Source of the DNA: Mesorhizobium sp.
GTDB taxonomy: Bacteria > Pseudomonadota > Alphaproteobacteria > Rhizobiales > Rhizobiaceae
Reading direction: 5' to 3'
DNA: 64,000 bases
Assembly: GCA_004020875.1 (NCBI GenBank)
Contig: SAPZ01000001.1
Coordinates: forward strand, 434,001 to 498,000
A program made the position numbers and the translations under genes. Below the pieces are notes generated by a model that was not told the DNA's origin, did no database searches, and saw only the letters and a list, made by a program, of their open reading frames with translations. The first letter of the stretch is position 1; each line of letters starts with the position of its first letter. Shown one piece after another: positions 1-9,170 of the stretch.

Positions 1-985
1 CGCGGGGCGCGCGAAAGGCAGGTCGAGCCTGATGCGCTCGCCGCAATTCTCCTCCTTCGTCATCCTTATCGTGCTTCTTGTGGTGTTCGCGGTCGCCGAC
101 GGCAATTTCCTGTCGCCACTCAACATCTCCAACATGATGGCGTTCCTGCCAGAGCTCGGCATCATCGCGCTCGGCATGACGCTGCTTCTGACCGCCGGCG
201 AATTCGACCTGTCGGTCGGCGCGGTGTTCGGGCTGGCGCCGGTGGTGGTGATGCTCCTGGTGCAGAATGCTGGGGTCGATATCGGTGTGGCGCTGCTGGC
301 CGGGCTTTTGCTGTGCATCGCGATCGGCGCCATCAACGGCGTCATCGTCACCAAGATCGGCATCTCGTCCTTTCTGGTGACGCTGTCGATGCTGCTCATC
401 GTGCGCGGTGCCGCTCTCTACATCACGCAGGGGTTTCCCCTGAAGTCCTGGGACCAGCCGGGCTTCTTTGTCACGCTGCTCGCCGGCAGCTTCAACGTCG
501 GCGCTTTCCGCTTCTACACCTCGCTCTGGTGGTTTATCGGGCTCTCGCTTTTCGCGGTCTATGTGCTGCGCTACGCCAAGCTCGGCAACTGGATCAGCGC
601 CATCGGCTCCAACCGCAATGCGGCGGTAGCGCGCGGCGTGCCGGCCGACGCGGTCAAGGTCTGGCTATTCATCCTGACCTCGGTGCTCGCCGGGCTTGCC
701 GGCATGATCAGCGCCTTCCGCATCTCGGCGGCCTCGCCAGTCGCGGGAACCGGCTATGAACTCGAGGTGATCGCCATGGTGGTGGTTGGCGGCACGGCAC
801 TGACGGGCGGCCGCGGCACGATCTTAGGCACCATCGTCGGCGCGCTGATGCTGCGCGCGATCCGCAACGGCATCGTGCTCGTCGGCGTGCCGGGGCTTGC
901 CTACAACATCTTCGTCGGCGTCATCATCCTCGCCATGCTCATCCTGCACGCTCTGCTGCAGAAAAGCGCCGCAAGGAGCTGGTAA
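1..985 (+). CDS. Sugar ABC transporter permease (RbsC/FrcC type), 5' end outside window
   Basis: Inner-membrane permease of a carbohydrate-uptake ABC transporter (BPD_transp_2 family). The frame is open from base 2, so the true start lies upstream; the ATG at 32 is probably internal. The protein is almost entirely hydrophobic with about eight membrane segments. It contains the family signatures ALGMTLLLTAGEFDLSVG near the front and GTGYELEVIAMVVVGGTAL before the last helices. It ends two bases before the ATPase gene, so the two are co-transcribed and a binding-protein gene is expected upstream of the window. The substrate is unknown; family members import ribose, xylose, fructose or inositol. 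Confidence 0.93.
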   Translation, partial: AGRAKGRSSLMRSPQFSSFVILIVLLVVFAVADGNFLSPLNISNMMAFLPELGIIALGMTLLLTAGEFDLSVGAVFGLAPVVVMLLVQNAGVDIGVALLAGLLLCIAIGAINGVIVTKIGISSFLVTLSMLLIVRGAALYITQGFPLKSWDQPGFFVTLLAGSFNVGAFRFYTSLWWFIGLSLFAVYVLRYAKLGNWISAIGSNRNAAVARGVPADAVKVWLFILTSVLAGLAGMISAFRISAASPVAGTGYELEVIAMVVVGGTALTGGRGTILGTIVGALMLRAIRNGIVLVGVPGLAYNIFVGVIILAMLILHALLQKSAARSW

Positions 986-987
986 CG

Positions 988-1761
988 ATGCAGGAAGTGC
1001 TCCGGCTGCAGAATCTGCAAAAATCCTTTGGCAGCGTGCGCGCGCTGAAGAATGCGTCGCTGACGCTCAGGGAGGGCGAGGTGGTGGCGCTGCTTGGCGA
1101 CAACGGCGCCGGCAAATCGACGCTGATCAAGGCGATCTCGGGCGTCTTCCCGATCGACCGCGGCGACATCTATGTGCGCGGCGAGAAGGTTTCGATCCGC
1201 ACCACGCGCGAGGCCATGGACCTCGGCATCGAGACCATTCACCAGGACACCTCGCTTGCGCCCGACCTCAGCATCGCACGCAACCTGTTCCTCGGCCGCG
1301 AGCCGGTGAACCTCAAATGGCTCGGCGTGTTCGCGCCGCTCGACCTCGCCAAATTGCGCGATGCTGCCTCGGCGCTTCTGAAGCGTGTCGGCATCTCCAA
1401 GAAGCTTGACGCCGATGCGTTGGTCTCGACGCTGTCCGGCGGCGAGCGCCAGTCGATTGCGATCTCGCGCGCCATGCAGTTCGCCGCCAAGGTGATCATC
1501 CTCGACGAGCCGACCAACAATCTCGGCGTAGAGGAGACGCATGGCGTACTGCGCTTCGTCAAGGAGATGCGGGCGGCGGGGCATTCGGTGCTCTTGATCA
1601 CCCACAATATCCACCACGTCTTCGAGGTCGCCGACCGCATCATCGTCATGCGCCGCGGCGAGATCGTCGCCGAGCAGACCGTCGCCGATACCGACCTCCT
1701 GAGCGTGGAAAGCCTGATAACCGGGGCCGACCTGTCGGCCCTGATGAAAAGGGCCCAGTGA
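988..1761 (+). CDS. Sugar ABC transporter ATP-binding protein, single domain (FrcA type)
   Basis: Cytoplasmic ATPase that powers the preceding permease, 257 aa. Walker A GDNGAGKST is at about residues 37-45, the signature LSGGERQ at 149-155, Walker B VIILDEP at 169-175 and the H-loop LITHN near 205. It has one nucleotide-binding domain, unlike the two-domain RbsA type encoded at 58265 in this window, and so resembles the rhizobial FrcA arrangement. It starts 2 nt after the permease stop and ends 4 nt before the DUF4432 gene, which indicates one transcript. The substrate cannot be told from the ATPase. Confidence 0.93.
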   Translation: MQEVLRLQNLQKSFGSVRALKNASLTLREGEVVALLGDNGAGKSTLIKAISGVFPIDRGDIYVRGEKVSIRTTREAMDLGIETIHQDTSLAPDLSIARNLFLGREPVNLKWLGVFAPLDLAKLRDAASALLKRVGISKKLDADALVSTLSGGERQSIAISRAMQFAAKVIILDEPTNNLGVEETHGVLRFVKEMRAAGHSVLLITHNIHHVFEVADRIIVMRRGEIVAEQTVADTDLLSVESLITGADLSALMKRAQ

Positions 1762-1765
1762 CGGC

Positions 1766-3007
1766 ATGGTGAAGCTCTACGGACAGACGCTTTCGCGCCG
1801 GCAGGTCGCCGAACGCTCCGGCATGCTGTCGCAATTCGCCGGCGTGCGGCTGATGACGCTCGGCGACGGCGTCGAGCGCGGCATCCGCATGCTCGAATTC
1901 CGCACAGGCTCGGGCCTGCGTTTCACGGCGCTGGTCGACCGGGCGCTCGACATCGCCGATTGCGAGTACAAGGGCCAGGCGATCGGCTGGCACTCGCCGA
2001 CAGGTTTTCGCAACCCTGGCCTGCACGACTATGAAGGCGAGGACGGCTTTGCATGGGGCCGGTCCTTTTCCGGGCTGCTGGTCACCTGCGGCCTCGACCA
2101 CATTCTCGGCCGCAACGAGGTGCCGGCCGAGAACTACAATTATCCGGGACGCAAGACGGTGACGCATTCGCTGCACGGGCGCGTCGGCACCATCCCCGCC
2201 CGGCTGACCGGCTATGGCGAAAGCTGGGACGGCGACCGATGCATTTTGTGGGCGGAAGGCGTCGTCCAACAGGCCAGCGTTTTCGGCGAGGATCTGCATC
2301 TCATCCGCCGCATCGAGGCCAATGTCGGCGGCAGCGAGATCCGGCTCTCGGATCGCGTCGTCAACCATGGCTTCCATCGAACGCCGCATATGTATTTCTA
2401 CCACGTCAATGTCGGGCATCCGCTGCTCGACGACGGCGCGCGCTACCTGGCGCCGATTCGCGACGTGGTCTGGGTCTCGCATGCCGGCGAGCGTTATGAG
2501 GCGCAGAAGGTCGGCTACCGCACCGTGCCAGCACCGCAATTGGGCTTCAGCGAGCAGGTCTGGCAGCATGAGCTTGGCGCCGACGTCAAGGGCGAGGTGC
2601 CGGTCGCTGTCGTCAATGACCGTCTTGGACTCGGCTTCGAAGTTGTCACCCGCAAGGACCAACTGCCTTGTTGCTATGAGTGGCAGAATTTCCAGGCCGG
2701 GCGGTATACGCTTGGCATCGAGCCCTCGACCCACCATGTGCTCGGCAATCTTGCCGCGCGCGAGCGCGGCGAGATGATCTGGCTGGAGCACGGCGAGACC
2801 CGTGCCTATGACGCGGTGTTCCGCGTCCTCGACGGCAAGGATGCGATTGCCGATGCGGAACAAAGGATCGCGGCCATCGCCCGTCAGCCGGAGCAGGATT
2901 ACCCCCAACCCTCCGGCAATTTCCCAAGACTGGCGGCATGGCATGAGCGGGACAGACATCCACAGCAAGCTCTCCGGCCGGCGGACCGGATTGCCAGCGC
3001 TCAGTGA
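1766..3007 (+). CDS. DUF4432 / aldose-1-epimerase-like protein
   Basis: A 413-aa cytoplasmic protein of the DUF4432 family, which has the galactose-mutarotase fold. Recognisable stretches are FTALVDRALDIADCEYKG near residue 50, GLLVTCGLDHILGRNE near 110 and LGIEPSTHHVLG near 320. Members sit beside sugar ABC transporters and are presumed to equilibrate anomers or isomers of the imported sugar; no specific reaction is established for this one. It lies 4 nt after the ATPase and about 20 nt before the desaturase-like gene, consistent with one catabolic operon. Confidence 0.8.
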   Translation: MVKLYGQTLSRRQVAERSGMLSQFAGVRLMTLGDGVERGIRMLEFRTGSGLRFTALVDRALDIADCEYKGQAIGWHSPTGFRNPGLHDYEGEDGFAWGRSFSGLLVTCGLDHILGRNEVPAENYNYPGRKTVTHSLHGRVGTIPARLTGYGESWDGDRCILWAEGVVQQASVFGEDLHLIRRIEANVGGSEIRLSDRVVNHGFHRTPHMYFYHVNVGHPLLDDGARYLAPIRDVVWVSHAGERYEAQKVGYRTVPAPQLGFSEQVWQHELGADVKGEVPVAVVNDRLGLGFEVVTRKDQLPCCYEWQNFQAGRYTLGIEPSTHHVLGNLAARERGEMIWLEHGETRAYDAVFRVLDGKDAIADAEQRIAAIARQPEQDYPQPSGNFPRLAAWHERDRHPQQALRPADRIASAQ

Positions 3008-3028
3008 AAATTGGAGGCCAATGTGACG

Positions 3029-4114
3029 ATGGCAAAGAAGCGCGATTACAGCCTTGTCGGCGAAAGCACGCGCATGGCGATCGAGACCGGACTGGCCTCG
3101 GCCGAGTGGTACCACACCGATGCGGCGCGCAAGACCATGAAGGAATTGATGCAGCGCTCGGATGGACCAGCGATCCGCGATACACTCGTCTGGATTGTCG
3201 CGATCCTCGGCTCGGCGGCGGGCATCGTCTGGTTTTGGGGCACATGGTGGGTGGTGCCGTTCCTGTTCGTCTATGGCGTGCTTTACGGCTCGTCGAGCGA
3301 CTCGCGCTGGCACGAATGCGGCCATGGCACGGCCTTCCGCACGCGTTGGATGAACGACGTCGTCTATCACATCGCCTCCTTCATGCTGATGCGCAATCCG
3401 GTGCAGTGGCGCTGGAGCCATGCGCGCCATCACACCGACACCATCATCGTCGGCCGCGATGCCGAGATCGCGGTGATGCGGCCGCCGGATCTGCTCAAGG
3501 CGGCTTTGGCCTTCACCGGCATCCTCGACTTCCGCTATTCGCTGCCGACGCTGGTGCGCCAGGCGTTCGGCACATTGTCGGACGACGAAAGGAGCTACAT
3601 CCCGCAGATGGAGCAGCACAAGGCGGTGACCGCGGCGCGCTGGCACATGGCCGTCTATGCCGCGACGATCACTGTCGCGATCGCGCTTGGATCATGGATA
3701 CCGCTGGTGCTGATCGGCCTGCCGCGCCTCTACGGCACCTGGCACATGGTGCTGACCGGGCTTTTGCAACATATCGGGCTGGCCGACAACGTCACGGACC
3801 ATCGGCTGAACACGCGCACCGTCTATATGAACCCGGTCAGCCGCTTCATCTACTGGAACATGAACTATCATGTGGAGCACCACATGTTTCCGATGGTACC
3901 CTATCACGCGCTGCCGAAGCTGCATGAGCTGATCAAGCACGATCTGCCGGTGGCCAACCCATCGATGTGGCACGCCTATCGCGAGGTCTGGCCGGTTCTG
4001 CTCAGACAGCTGAAATACGAGGACTATTATCTCAAGCGCGAATTGCCGCCGACGGCCAAGCCGTATCGCGGCGAGTTCCATGATCTCGACATAACGGCCG
4101 CGGCGGCCGAATAG
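3029..4114 (+). CDS. Membrane fatty-acid-desaturase/hydroxylase family protein, MocD-like
   Basis: Predicted integral-membrane di-iron oxygenase, 361 aa. Three histidine clusters are visible: HECGH at about residues 95-99, HARHH at 131-135 and HVEHH at 281-285, separated by hydrophobic segments as in the FA_desaturase fold. The ATG at 3029 follows a GGAGG at 3013-3017 by 11 nt; a GTG at 3023 with 5-nt spacing is an equally possible start. The next gene is a Rieske ferredoxin, the electron-donor partner expected for this class. The pairing matches mocD/mocE of rhizopine catabolism in Sinorhizobium, where an oxygenase of this kind is proposed to remove an O-methyl group. The substrate here is unknown. 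Confidence 0.85.
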   Translation: MAKKRDYSLVGESTRMAIETGLASAEWYHTDAARKTMKELMQRSDGPAIRDTLVWIVAILGSAAGIVWFWGTWWVVPFLFVYGVLYGSSSDSRWHECGHGTAFRTRWMNDVVYHIASFMLMRNPVQWRWSHARHHTDTIIVGRDAEIAVMRPPDLLKAALAFTGILDFRYSLPTLVRQAFGTLSDDERSYIPQMEQHKAVTAARWHMAVYAATITVAIALGSWIPLVLIGLPRLYGTWHMVLTGLLQHIGLADNVTDHRLNTRTVYMNPVSRFIYWNMNYHVEHHMFPMVPYHALPKLHELIKHDLPVANPSMWHAYREVWPVLLRQLKYEDYYLKRELPPTAKPYRGEFHDLDITAAAAE

Positions 4115-4155
4115 GCAGCCTCGCTGCAAATCCGAAGAAAGACAGCCGGAGAAAG

Positions 4156-4473
4156 ATGATGGCTCAATGGGTTGAAGCGTGCGCGGTCGACGACGTTGAC
4201 GAGGAGGACGTCATCCGCTTCGACCATGGCGGCCGCAGCTTCGCGATCTACCGGTCGCCGGAGAACACCTTCTTTGCCACCGATGGTTTCTGCACGCATG
4301 AAAGGGCGCATCTCGCCGACGGGCTGGTGATGGACGACATCATCGAATGCCCCAAGCACAACGGCCGCTTCAACTACAAGACCGGCCAGGCCAAGGGCGC
4401 GCCGGTCTGCGTCAACCTCAAAACCTATCCGATCCGGGTCGAGGCCGGTAAGGTGATGATCGATATCGGCTGA
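4156..4473 (+). CDS. Rieske [2Fe-2S] ferredoxin, MocE-like
   Basis: A 105-aa soluble Rieske-type ferredoxin. The cluster ligands are Cys46-x-His48 (CTH) and Cys65-x2-His68 (CPKH), followed by GRFNYKTGQ typical of the fold. It presumably delivers electrons to the di-iron oxygenase encoded 42 nt upstream. No ferredoxin reductase (mocF-like) follows, so a reductase encoded elsewhere must recycle it. The double ATG at 4156/4159 leaves a one-codon ambiguity; the sequence GGAGAAAG just upstream can serve as ribosome binding site. Confidence 0.9.
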   Translation: MMAQWVEACAVDDVDEEDVIRFDHGGRSFAIYRSPENTFFATDGFCTHERAHLADGLVMDDIIECPKHNGRFNYKTGQAKGAPVCVNLKTYPIRVEAGKVMIDIG

Positions 4474-4511
4474 CAGCAACTCGCCGCAACACATAGAGGG
4501 AACGAAGTCCG

Positions 4512-5312
4512 ATGAGCCGAAAGAGACCGACCGTCGCCGATCTGCGCGCCATGAAGGGCAAGCGGCAATTGACCATGCTGCGCGTGCTGACGCTGGAAGA
4601 GGCGGAGGCCGCCGAGCGGGCAGGGGTGGACATCGTCTCGGTGCCGCCGGAACTGGTGCTCAATCCGCAGTACCGCGACGCGGCGCCCAGCCTCTTCACC
4701 ATGCCGGGCGAGAATTTCTTCGAGATCGGCACGGCTGACGATTTCGTGCGGTGGTCGTTCCGACTCTACAAGGCCAGCGCCGACGCGGTCTATTGCAGCG
4801 CCGGCTACGCTACGATCAAGCGGATGGCCGACGACGCCATACCTGTGATTGGCCACGTCGGTCTCATTCCCTCCCGCGCGACCTGGACCGGCGGTTTCAA
4901 GGCGGTCGGCAAGACCGCGGATACCGCCATGCAAGTGTTCGAAGCGGTCAAGCAACTGGAAGCCGCCGGCGCGATCGGCGCCGAGATCGAGGTCGTGCCG
5001 GTGGAAGTGGCGAAGGCGATCTCCGAGCGGACCCCGCTGATCATGCTGTCGATGGGCGCAGGCACGGGCTGCGACGCGCAGTATCTGTTCGCCGAGGATA
5101 TTCTCGGCACCAATCGCGGTCACATGCCGCGCCATTCGAAAGTCTACCGCAACTTCGCCGCCGAATATGACCGGCTGCAGCAGGAGCGCATCGCGGCATT
5201 CTCGGAATATGTCGCCGACGTCAACAGCGGCGCCTATCCGGAAGACAGGCATATCGTGCATATGGACCCGGACGAGCTCACCCTCTTCATGAAGAAGGTG
5301 GAGAAGGCGTGA
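4512..5312 (+). CDS. PanB-like (ketopantoate hydroxymethyltransferase family) protein, divergent
   Basis: A 266-aa TIM-barrel protein recognisable as PanB-like from GHVGLIPSRATWTGGFKAVG near residue 120, VVPVEVAKAI near 165 and GHMPRHSKVYRNF near 210. PanB transfers a hydroxymethyl group from 5,10-methylene-THF to a 2-oxoacid. The metal-binding GDS motif of true PanB is replaced by PPEL near residue 40, and the KIEGG segment is not evident, while the E of VPVE is kept. Ketopantoate synthesis is therefore doubtful; a related aldol or C1-transfer reaction on the pathway substrate is more likely. It is the last gene of the operon-like run, 38 nt after the ferredoxin. Confidence 0.75.
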   Translation: MSRKRPTVADLRAMKGKRQLTMLRVLTLEEAEAAERAGVDIVSVPPELVLNPQYRDAAPSLFTMPGENFFEIGTADDFVRWSFRLYKASADAVYCSAGYATIKRMADDAIPVIGHVGLIPSRATWTGGFKAVGKTADTAMQVFEAVKQLEAAGAIGAEIEVVPVEVAKAISERTPLIMLSMGAGTGCDAQYLFAEDILGTNRGHMPRHSKVYRNFAAEYDRLQQERIAAFSEYVADVNSGAYPEDRHIVHMDPDELTLFMKKVEKA

Positions 5313-5722
5313 AAGCTCAAGGCCAATTGTTCAACGGGCGAGGCGGCATCCGTTCTGTTTTGGCCGTGAGGCGATAGCTGTTGTCGCCATCAGTTGCCCG
5401 CAGTACCGGCTGGGAGTTCACGGCGGTCATGTTTTATGCGGCACACTTTCGATACCCAGTCCCGACTGCGTTCGCGGTGCCCTATAACGGCTTGGGCCGG
5501 ACAGGCTTGGCGTAGGCATTTTGCCTGAGCCTCTTGTTCGGGCCAGGAGAGCTTCCAACGACATGGGGCAGAGATCTGTCCCGTAGTGCCCGCGGACCGA
5601 AGGGGAGGGTCGGGGGCGCGCGGAACCTCGAGGTGGACGGAGCGCTTCGAGCAATTGCATCTTCACGTCGCCGGGTATTTTTGCGCCCTGAAATTGCGGG
5701 CTTTCGATCCCTTCTTGAATTG
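5313..5722. other. Intergenic stretch, no gene supported
   Basis: About 410 bases between the end of the PanB-like gene and the convergent debranching-enzyme gene. I see no convincing coding sequence, hairpin followed by a T-run, or repeat. The open frames here are antisense continuations with arginine- and histidine-rich translations. Confidence 0.5.
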
Positions 5723-7882
5723 TCATGCCAACCGAGGGCCGGTCGCGCAAGTTCGCGCCGCCACTGTCGTGGGGTCGCCGGCGACGACTTTCCAAAAAGT
5801 CCTCTCCTTCTCGCGCCAGAACTGGATGTCCATCCGCTTCCTGCCGACGCGCATGTCCTTCAACATCAGTTCCGGCATCCAATCCGGGAGTTCGGGATCA
5901 AGGTAGAGTTTTCCGTTCGGAGCGTCGGGCTGGAAGCCGATAATGGCTTGCAGCAAAGCAAAGCAGGACCCGGCTGCCCAAGCTTGAGGCACATTGGCCC
6001 TCTTGTATTGCACGGGAAAGGTGGTGGGCGTTCGGGAGGACCCGGCGTAGAGTTCGGGCATTCTATGCTGCATGAAATAGCTTGCCGCGCCGCTGACGTC
6101 GCCGGCCAGGCGAGCAGCCTCCTCAAAGAAGCCGTAGCGTCTAAAGCCTAACGCGATCAGGCCATTATCATGGGGCCAGACAGAGCCGTTCTGATAGGAG
6201 TTCGGATTGTAGGCGGGGTGATCGGCCGACAAGGTCCGGATGCCCCAGCCGCTCCACATATCCGGCTTCATTAGCCGTTGGACTACCTTTGCCGCGCGTT
6301 CCTGCGGAACAATGCCCGACCAGAGACAATGACCGGGATTGGAGGCTATGCTCAGAACTGGCCTCTTGTTTCCGTCCAGGGCAAAAGCATAGAACCCGGA
6401 AGCTTCATCCCAAAATACGTCATTGAATCGGTCGAACAGCGTCCTGGCCTTGCCCCTAAGCTGCTCGGCGCGAGGTTTGTTGCCTCTGGCGTCATAGATC
6501 TCTGCCATGCGCTGCCAAGCGTCATAGACATAGCCTTGCAACTCGCAAAGCGCCTTCGGTCCCCTCACCACTGAGCCATCAGGGTACACGATTGCGTCAG
6601 ACGCATCTTTCCAACTTTGGTTCTCGTAGCCGAGCGTCGAACGGGTTTCATATTCCTGGAAACCATCGCCGTCGCGATCGCCGTGGCGGTCGATCCAGTC
6701 CAGGCATCTCTCAGCGGTTTCGATGTGCCGATCTATTAATCGGCCGTCGCCTGTGCACCGCCAGGCGTTGTGGAGGACGATCAGATACAGGGGCGTTGCG
6801 TCGGCAGTGCCGTAATAAGGCGTATGCGGAACGAGATGAAAATGAGCAAGCTCGCCGGTGCGGAGCTCGTGCATGATCTTTCCAGGCTCGGCATCCCGAA
6901 AGTCGTCCCGCGAGGTAGCCTGAAACCGACCGAGGACATCTAAGGCACCTCGGGCGAAGTCGGGATAGATCAAGGCGTTCTGAAGGGAGACGATTAAGCT
7001 GTCACGGCCAAACAGCCCTACAAACCAGGGCAATCCCGCGGCTGGAACGTACTCCATTTCGTCCGTGCCTTCGATAGGAAGACGAAGCGCTGCCATGTCT
7101 TCGATCGCCTGATTGTAGAGCTGGCGGAATTGCTCGTTCGAGGTGCTCAATTTGCACCCGGTGCGGCGCCACCCCGCTACTCGTTTGGCCGCTTTCGAGC
7201 TTAGGCATCTGTCGACACAGGCGCGTGGGGCCCGCCGGGTCGTATGATCCTGGCCAAAGTCATAGAGCAGGCACGTGTGCCAGGTGGCGCCAGGCTCAAG
7301 CTTGATATCGAAGCTGATCCGCCCATTGGCGTAGACAGGCCGGGTCAGCGTCCGACGGACCGTGATTGTGATAGCCCGGCGAAAATCCTGATTGGCGTAG
7401 GTGGTCCTGAGACGTGAGCTTCTCTGGTCCCAATCGGTGATGATGCGACCCCGACGGACGATGTCGTCGGCTTTTACCTCAAACAGATCGGCAAAATCGC
7501 TGCGAATTCCGACTTCCAGATTGAACTGGATGGTGTCGCGACCGTGGTTGACCAGATCCAGGTCTTCATGCAGCCCTCCCTGATCCAACGCGCGTCCGAT
7601 CAGAAGCCCTAAATCGCCAGACCTCACCGGACCGGCCTCGGTGCCGAAAGCACGGTTCACGAGATAGATTTTGGCAGCGAAGTGAGCAATGTTGCCCGAG
7701 TTGAGAAGATCCCAGGGCTCCCCATTGGCGTATATCTGCCAACTGGATACGAGACGGGTGTCCGAAGCGTAGAGGCCTTGATGCGTGGGCCAAGTGATTT
7801 GGCCATCTTGCTGCGTCACCAAAAAGTTGAGGCCCTGATTGATCGCCAAGCGCGGCGGGCCGATCGCAATTTCCAGGGCCAT
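5723..7882 (-). CDS. Glycogen-debranching-type amylo-alpha-1,6-glucosidase family protein
   Basis: A 719-aa protein with an N-terminal glycogen-debranching beta domain (about residues 1-225, starting with FLVTQQDGQITWPTHQGLY) and an (alpha/alpha)6 barrel of the amylo-alpha-1,6-glucosidase family. PWFVGLFGRDSLIVS is at 285-299, and the acidic/aromatic strings YPDGSVVRGP and VWPHDNGLIA lie further on. It probably acts on alpha-1,6 branches of glycogen or a related glucan. The extreme C-terminus (GDPTTVAARTCATG) differs from the usual family ending, so a late frameshift cannot be excluded. It is transcribed alone and no FixK-type box was found upstream. Confidence 0.85.
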   Translation of the reverse strand: MALEIAIGPPRLAINQGLNFLVTQQDGQITWPTHQGLYASDTRLVSSWQIYANGEPWDLLNSGNIAHFAAKIYLVNRAFGTEAGPVRSGDLGLLIGRALDQGGLHEDLDLVNHGRDTIQFNLEVGIRSDFADLFEVKADDIVRRGRIITDWDQRSSRLRTTYANQDFRRAITITVRRTLTRPVYANGRISFDIKLEPGATWHTCLLYDFGQDHTTRRAPRACVDRCLSSKAAKRVAGWRRTGCKLSTSNEQFRQLYNQAIEDMAALRLPIEGTDEMEYVPAAGLPWFVGLFGRDSLIVSLQNALIYPDFARGALDVLGRFQATSRDDFRDAEPGKIMHELRTGELAHFHLVPHTPYYGTADATPLYLIVLHNAWRCTGDGRLIDRHIETAERCLDWIDRHGDRDGDGFQEYETRSTLGYENQSWKDASDAIVYPDGSVVRGPKALCELQGYVYDAWQRMAEIYDARGNKPRAEQLRGKARTLFDRFNDVFWDEASGFYAFALDGNKRPVLSIASNPGHCLWSGIVPQERAAKVVQRLMKPDMWSGWGIRTLSADHPAYNPNSYQNGSVWPHDNGLIALGFRRYGFFEEAARLAGDVSGAASYFMQHRMPELYAGSSRTPTTFPVQYKRANVPQAWAAGSCFALLQAIIGFQPDAPNGKLYLDPELPDWMPELMLKDMRVGRKRMDIQFWREKERTFWKVVAGDPTTVAARTCATGPRLA

Positions 7883-8131
7883 GGGGTATGTGGCTCAGAT
7901 ATCCAACAAGATCCTTACCTATCTGGCGCTCAATCAACGAGTGGGCAAGCGGCGTTCCTGGCATACCGAATGAAGGGACATGCTCGAGCGAGTCGCCTGA
8001 CAGCGCGCCGGCTAGCATGATCGATGCGATTTAAGCCGGTTCAGCGAAGATAGCCTAATTGAACTCGGGCCAGGAGTCTTGCTGAGATCTTCCAGTGGGG
8101 AGCGCTTCGGCTCTCCCACTGGAAATTGCCG

Positions 8132-8431
8132 TCAGTCGAGCACCTTGACGACTGTATGCGTTTCTGGATCGACGACCACGGTGCGGTTGTCGATCACCGT
8201 ATACTCGTACTTCACATTTGGGATTTTGTGCAGTTCGACCTTCTCAGGCACGGTCGAACCCACCTTAAGTTCGACGCCAGGCAACTTGATCGAAGCAAGA
8301 GGCTCCTTCTTCACATATTCGCGTATGGTGGTTTCCTGCTCCGGTGCCAGGACCACGGTATCCGCGATTGCCACGCTGACGCCTGACAAGAGCAGCAGGC
8401 CAGCCACGGTATTGGCGATTAGCGATTTCAT
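8132..8431 (-). CDS. DUF1236 small exported protein
   Basis: A 99-aa protein with a cleavable signal peptide (MKSLIANTVAGLLLLSGVSVAIA, cleavage after about residue 23). A DUF1236-type domain follows, recognised by EQETTIREYVKKEP and ending VVDPETHTVVKVLD. The family is common and uncharacterised in Rhizobiales and is presumed periplasmic. The ATG is preceded by GAGGAGTGAAGA, a good ribosome binding site. It is monocistronic, between the debranching enzyme and an EF-hand protein on the same strand. Confidence 0.85.
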   Translation of the reverse strand: MKSLIANTVAGLLLLSGVSVAIADTVVLAPEQETTIREYVKKEPLASIKLPGVELKVGSTVPEKVELHKIPNVKYEYTVIDNRTVVVDPETHTVVKVLD

Positions 8432-8645
8432 TCTTCACTCCTCGGTATGTGTCCCGCCCATATGCTGGCACATGGCCGGCGGAACGCAGATGGGGACTGT
8501 CTTCAGCGTTCCATGTATCCAATGGTCACGGGGGATCGATGTTTCGCCGAAACTTCGGTGTGCGACCAATTCGTTGTCGGAGTGCGACTTAAGCCCTAGT
8601 GCGCTCGCCACCCTTTTAGCTTCATACGATTGCGCTCAATCGCCA

Positions 8646-9170
8646 TCATGGCATCTCGTCGGTGCTCGAGCCGTGCAAGAATGCCTGGATTTCGTCCAGG
8701 TCTATCTTCCCATCGCCGTTCTGGTCGATGGTATTGAAGATTCTGCCGACCGTGTCTTGCACCTCGTTTTCGGACAGGGCTCCGTCTCCATCGGTATCCA
8801 GGAGAGCGAACATCAGTCGCATCCCGGCACCACGCATCATCCGTGCGCCTGGGTGCCCCGCCATTCTTCGACCCTGGTCAGAGCTGCGGTCACCGTGCTT
8901 CTGCCAGCGATCGCCCTGACTGTCGTGGCGGCCAACTGCGTCGGAACCGCGCTCCTGTTGCATCCTCTCTTGCACGGCTTGCTCTATCATCTGGCGGATC
9001 ATTTCACGCGATGGACCGCTTGCTGGTCCGTTGGCGTCCGGCAACGGCCCCGCCGGGGAGGGCTCGGTCGTCGGGCTGGGCGCCGGCGTTCCGGTTGTCT
9101 GCGCGAGCGCGGGAAAGGCGGCGATCATCAAGGCGGCGGCAGCGGCCGTCGTTCGTCGTACGTATCGCAT
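8646..9170 (-). CDS. Exported EF-hand protein
   Basis: A 174-aa protein with a signal peptide ending near ALA-Q24, a Pro/Thr-rich linker, a charged helical part around residues 55-105 and two canonical EF-hand loops. Loop 1 is DTDGDGALSENE (125-136) and loop 2 is DQNGDGKIDLDE (149-160). Both have acidic residues at positions 1, 3, 5 and 12, so calcium binding is expected. Location is probably periplasmic. The partner is unknown; such proteins are frequent in rhizobia without an assigned role. Confidence 0.88.
   Translation of the reverse strand: MRYVRRTTAAAAALMIAAFPALAQTTGTPAPSPTTEPSPAGPLPDANGPASGPSREMIRQMIEQAVQERMQQERGSDAVGRHDSQGDRWQKHGDRSSDQGRRMAGHPGARMMRGAGMRLMFALLDTDGDGALSENEVQDTVGRIFNTIDQNGDGKIDLDEIQAFLHGSSTDEMP

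Noticed and set aside
1646..3646. 666-codon open frame on the reverse strand
   Set aside because: Antisense to the well-supported DUF4432 and desaturase-like genes; translation is Arg/His/Asp-rich without motifs, as expected from GC-rich antisense codon structure.
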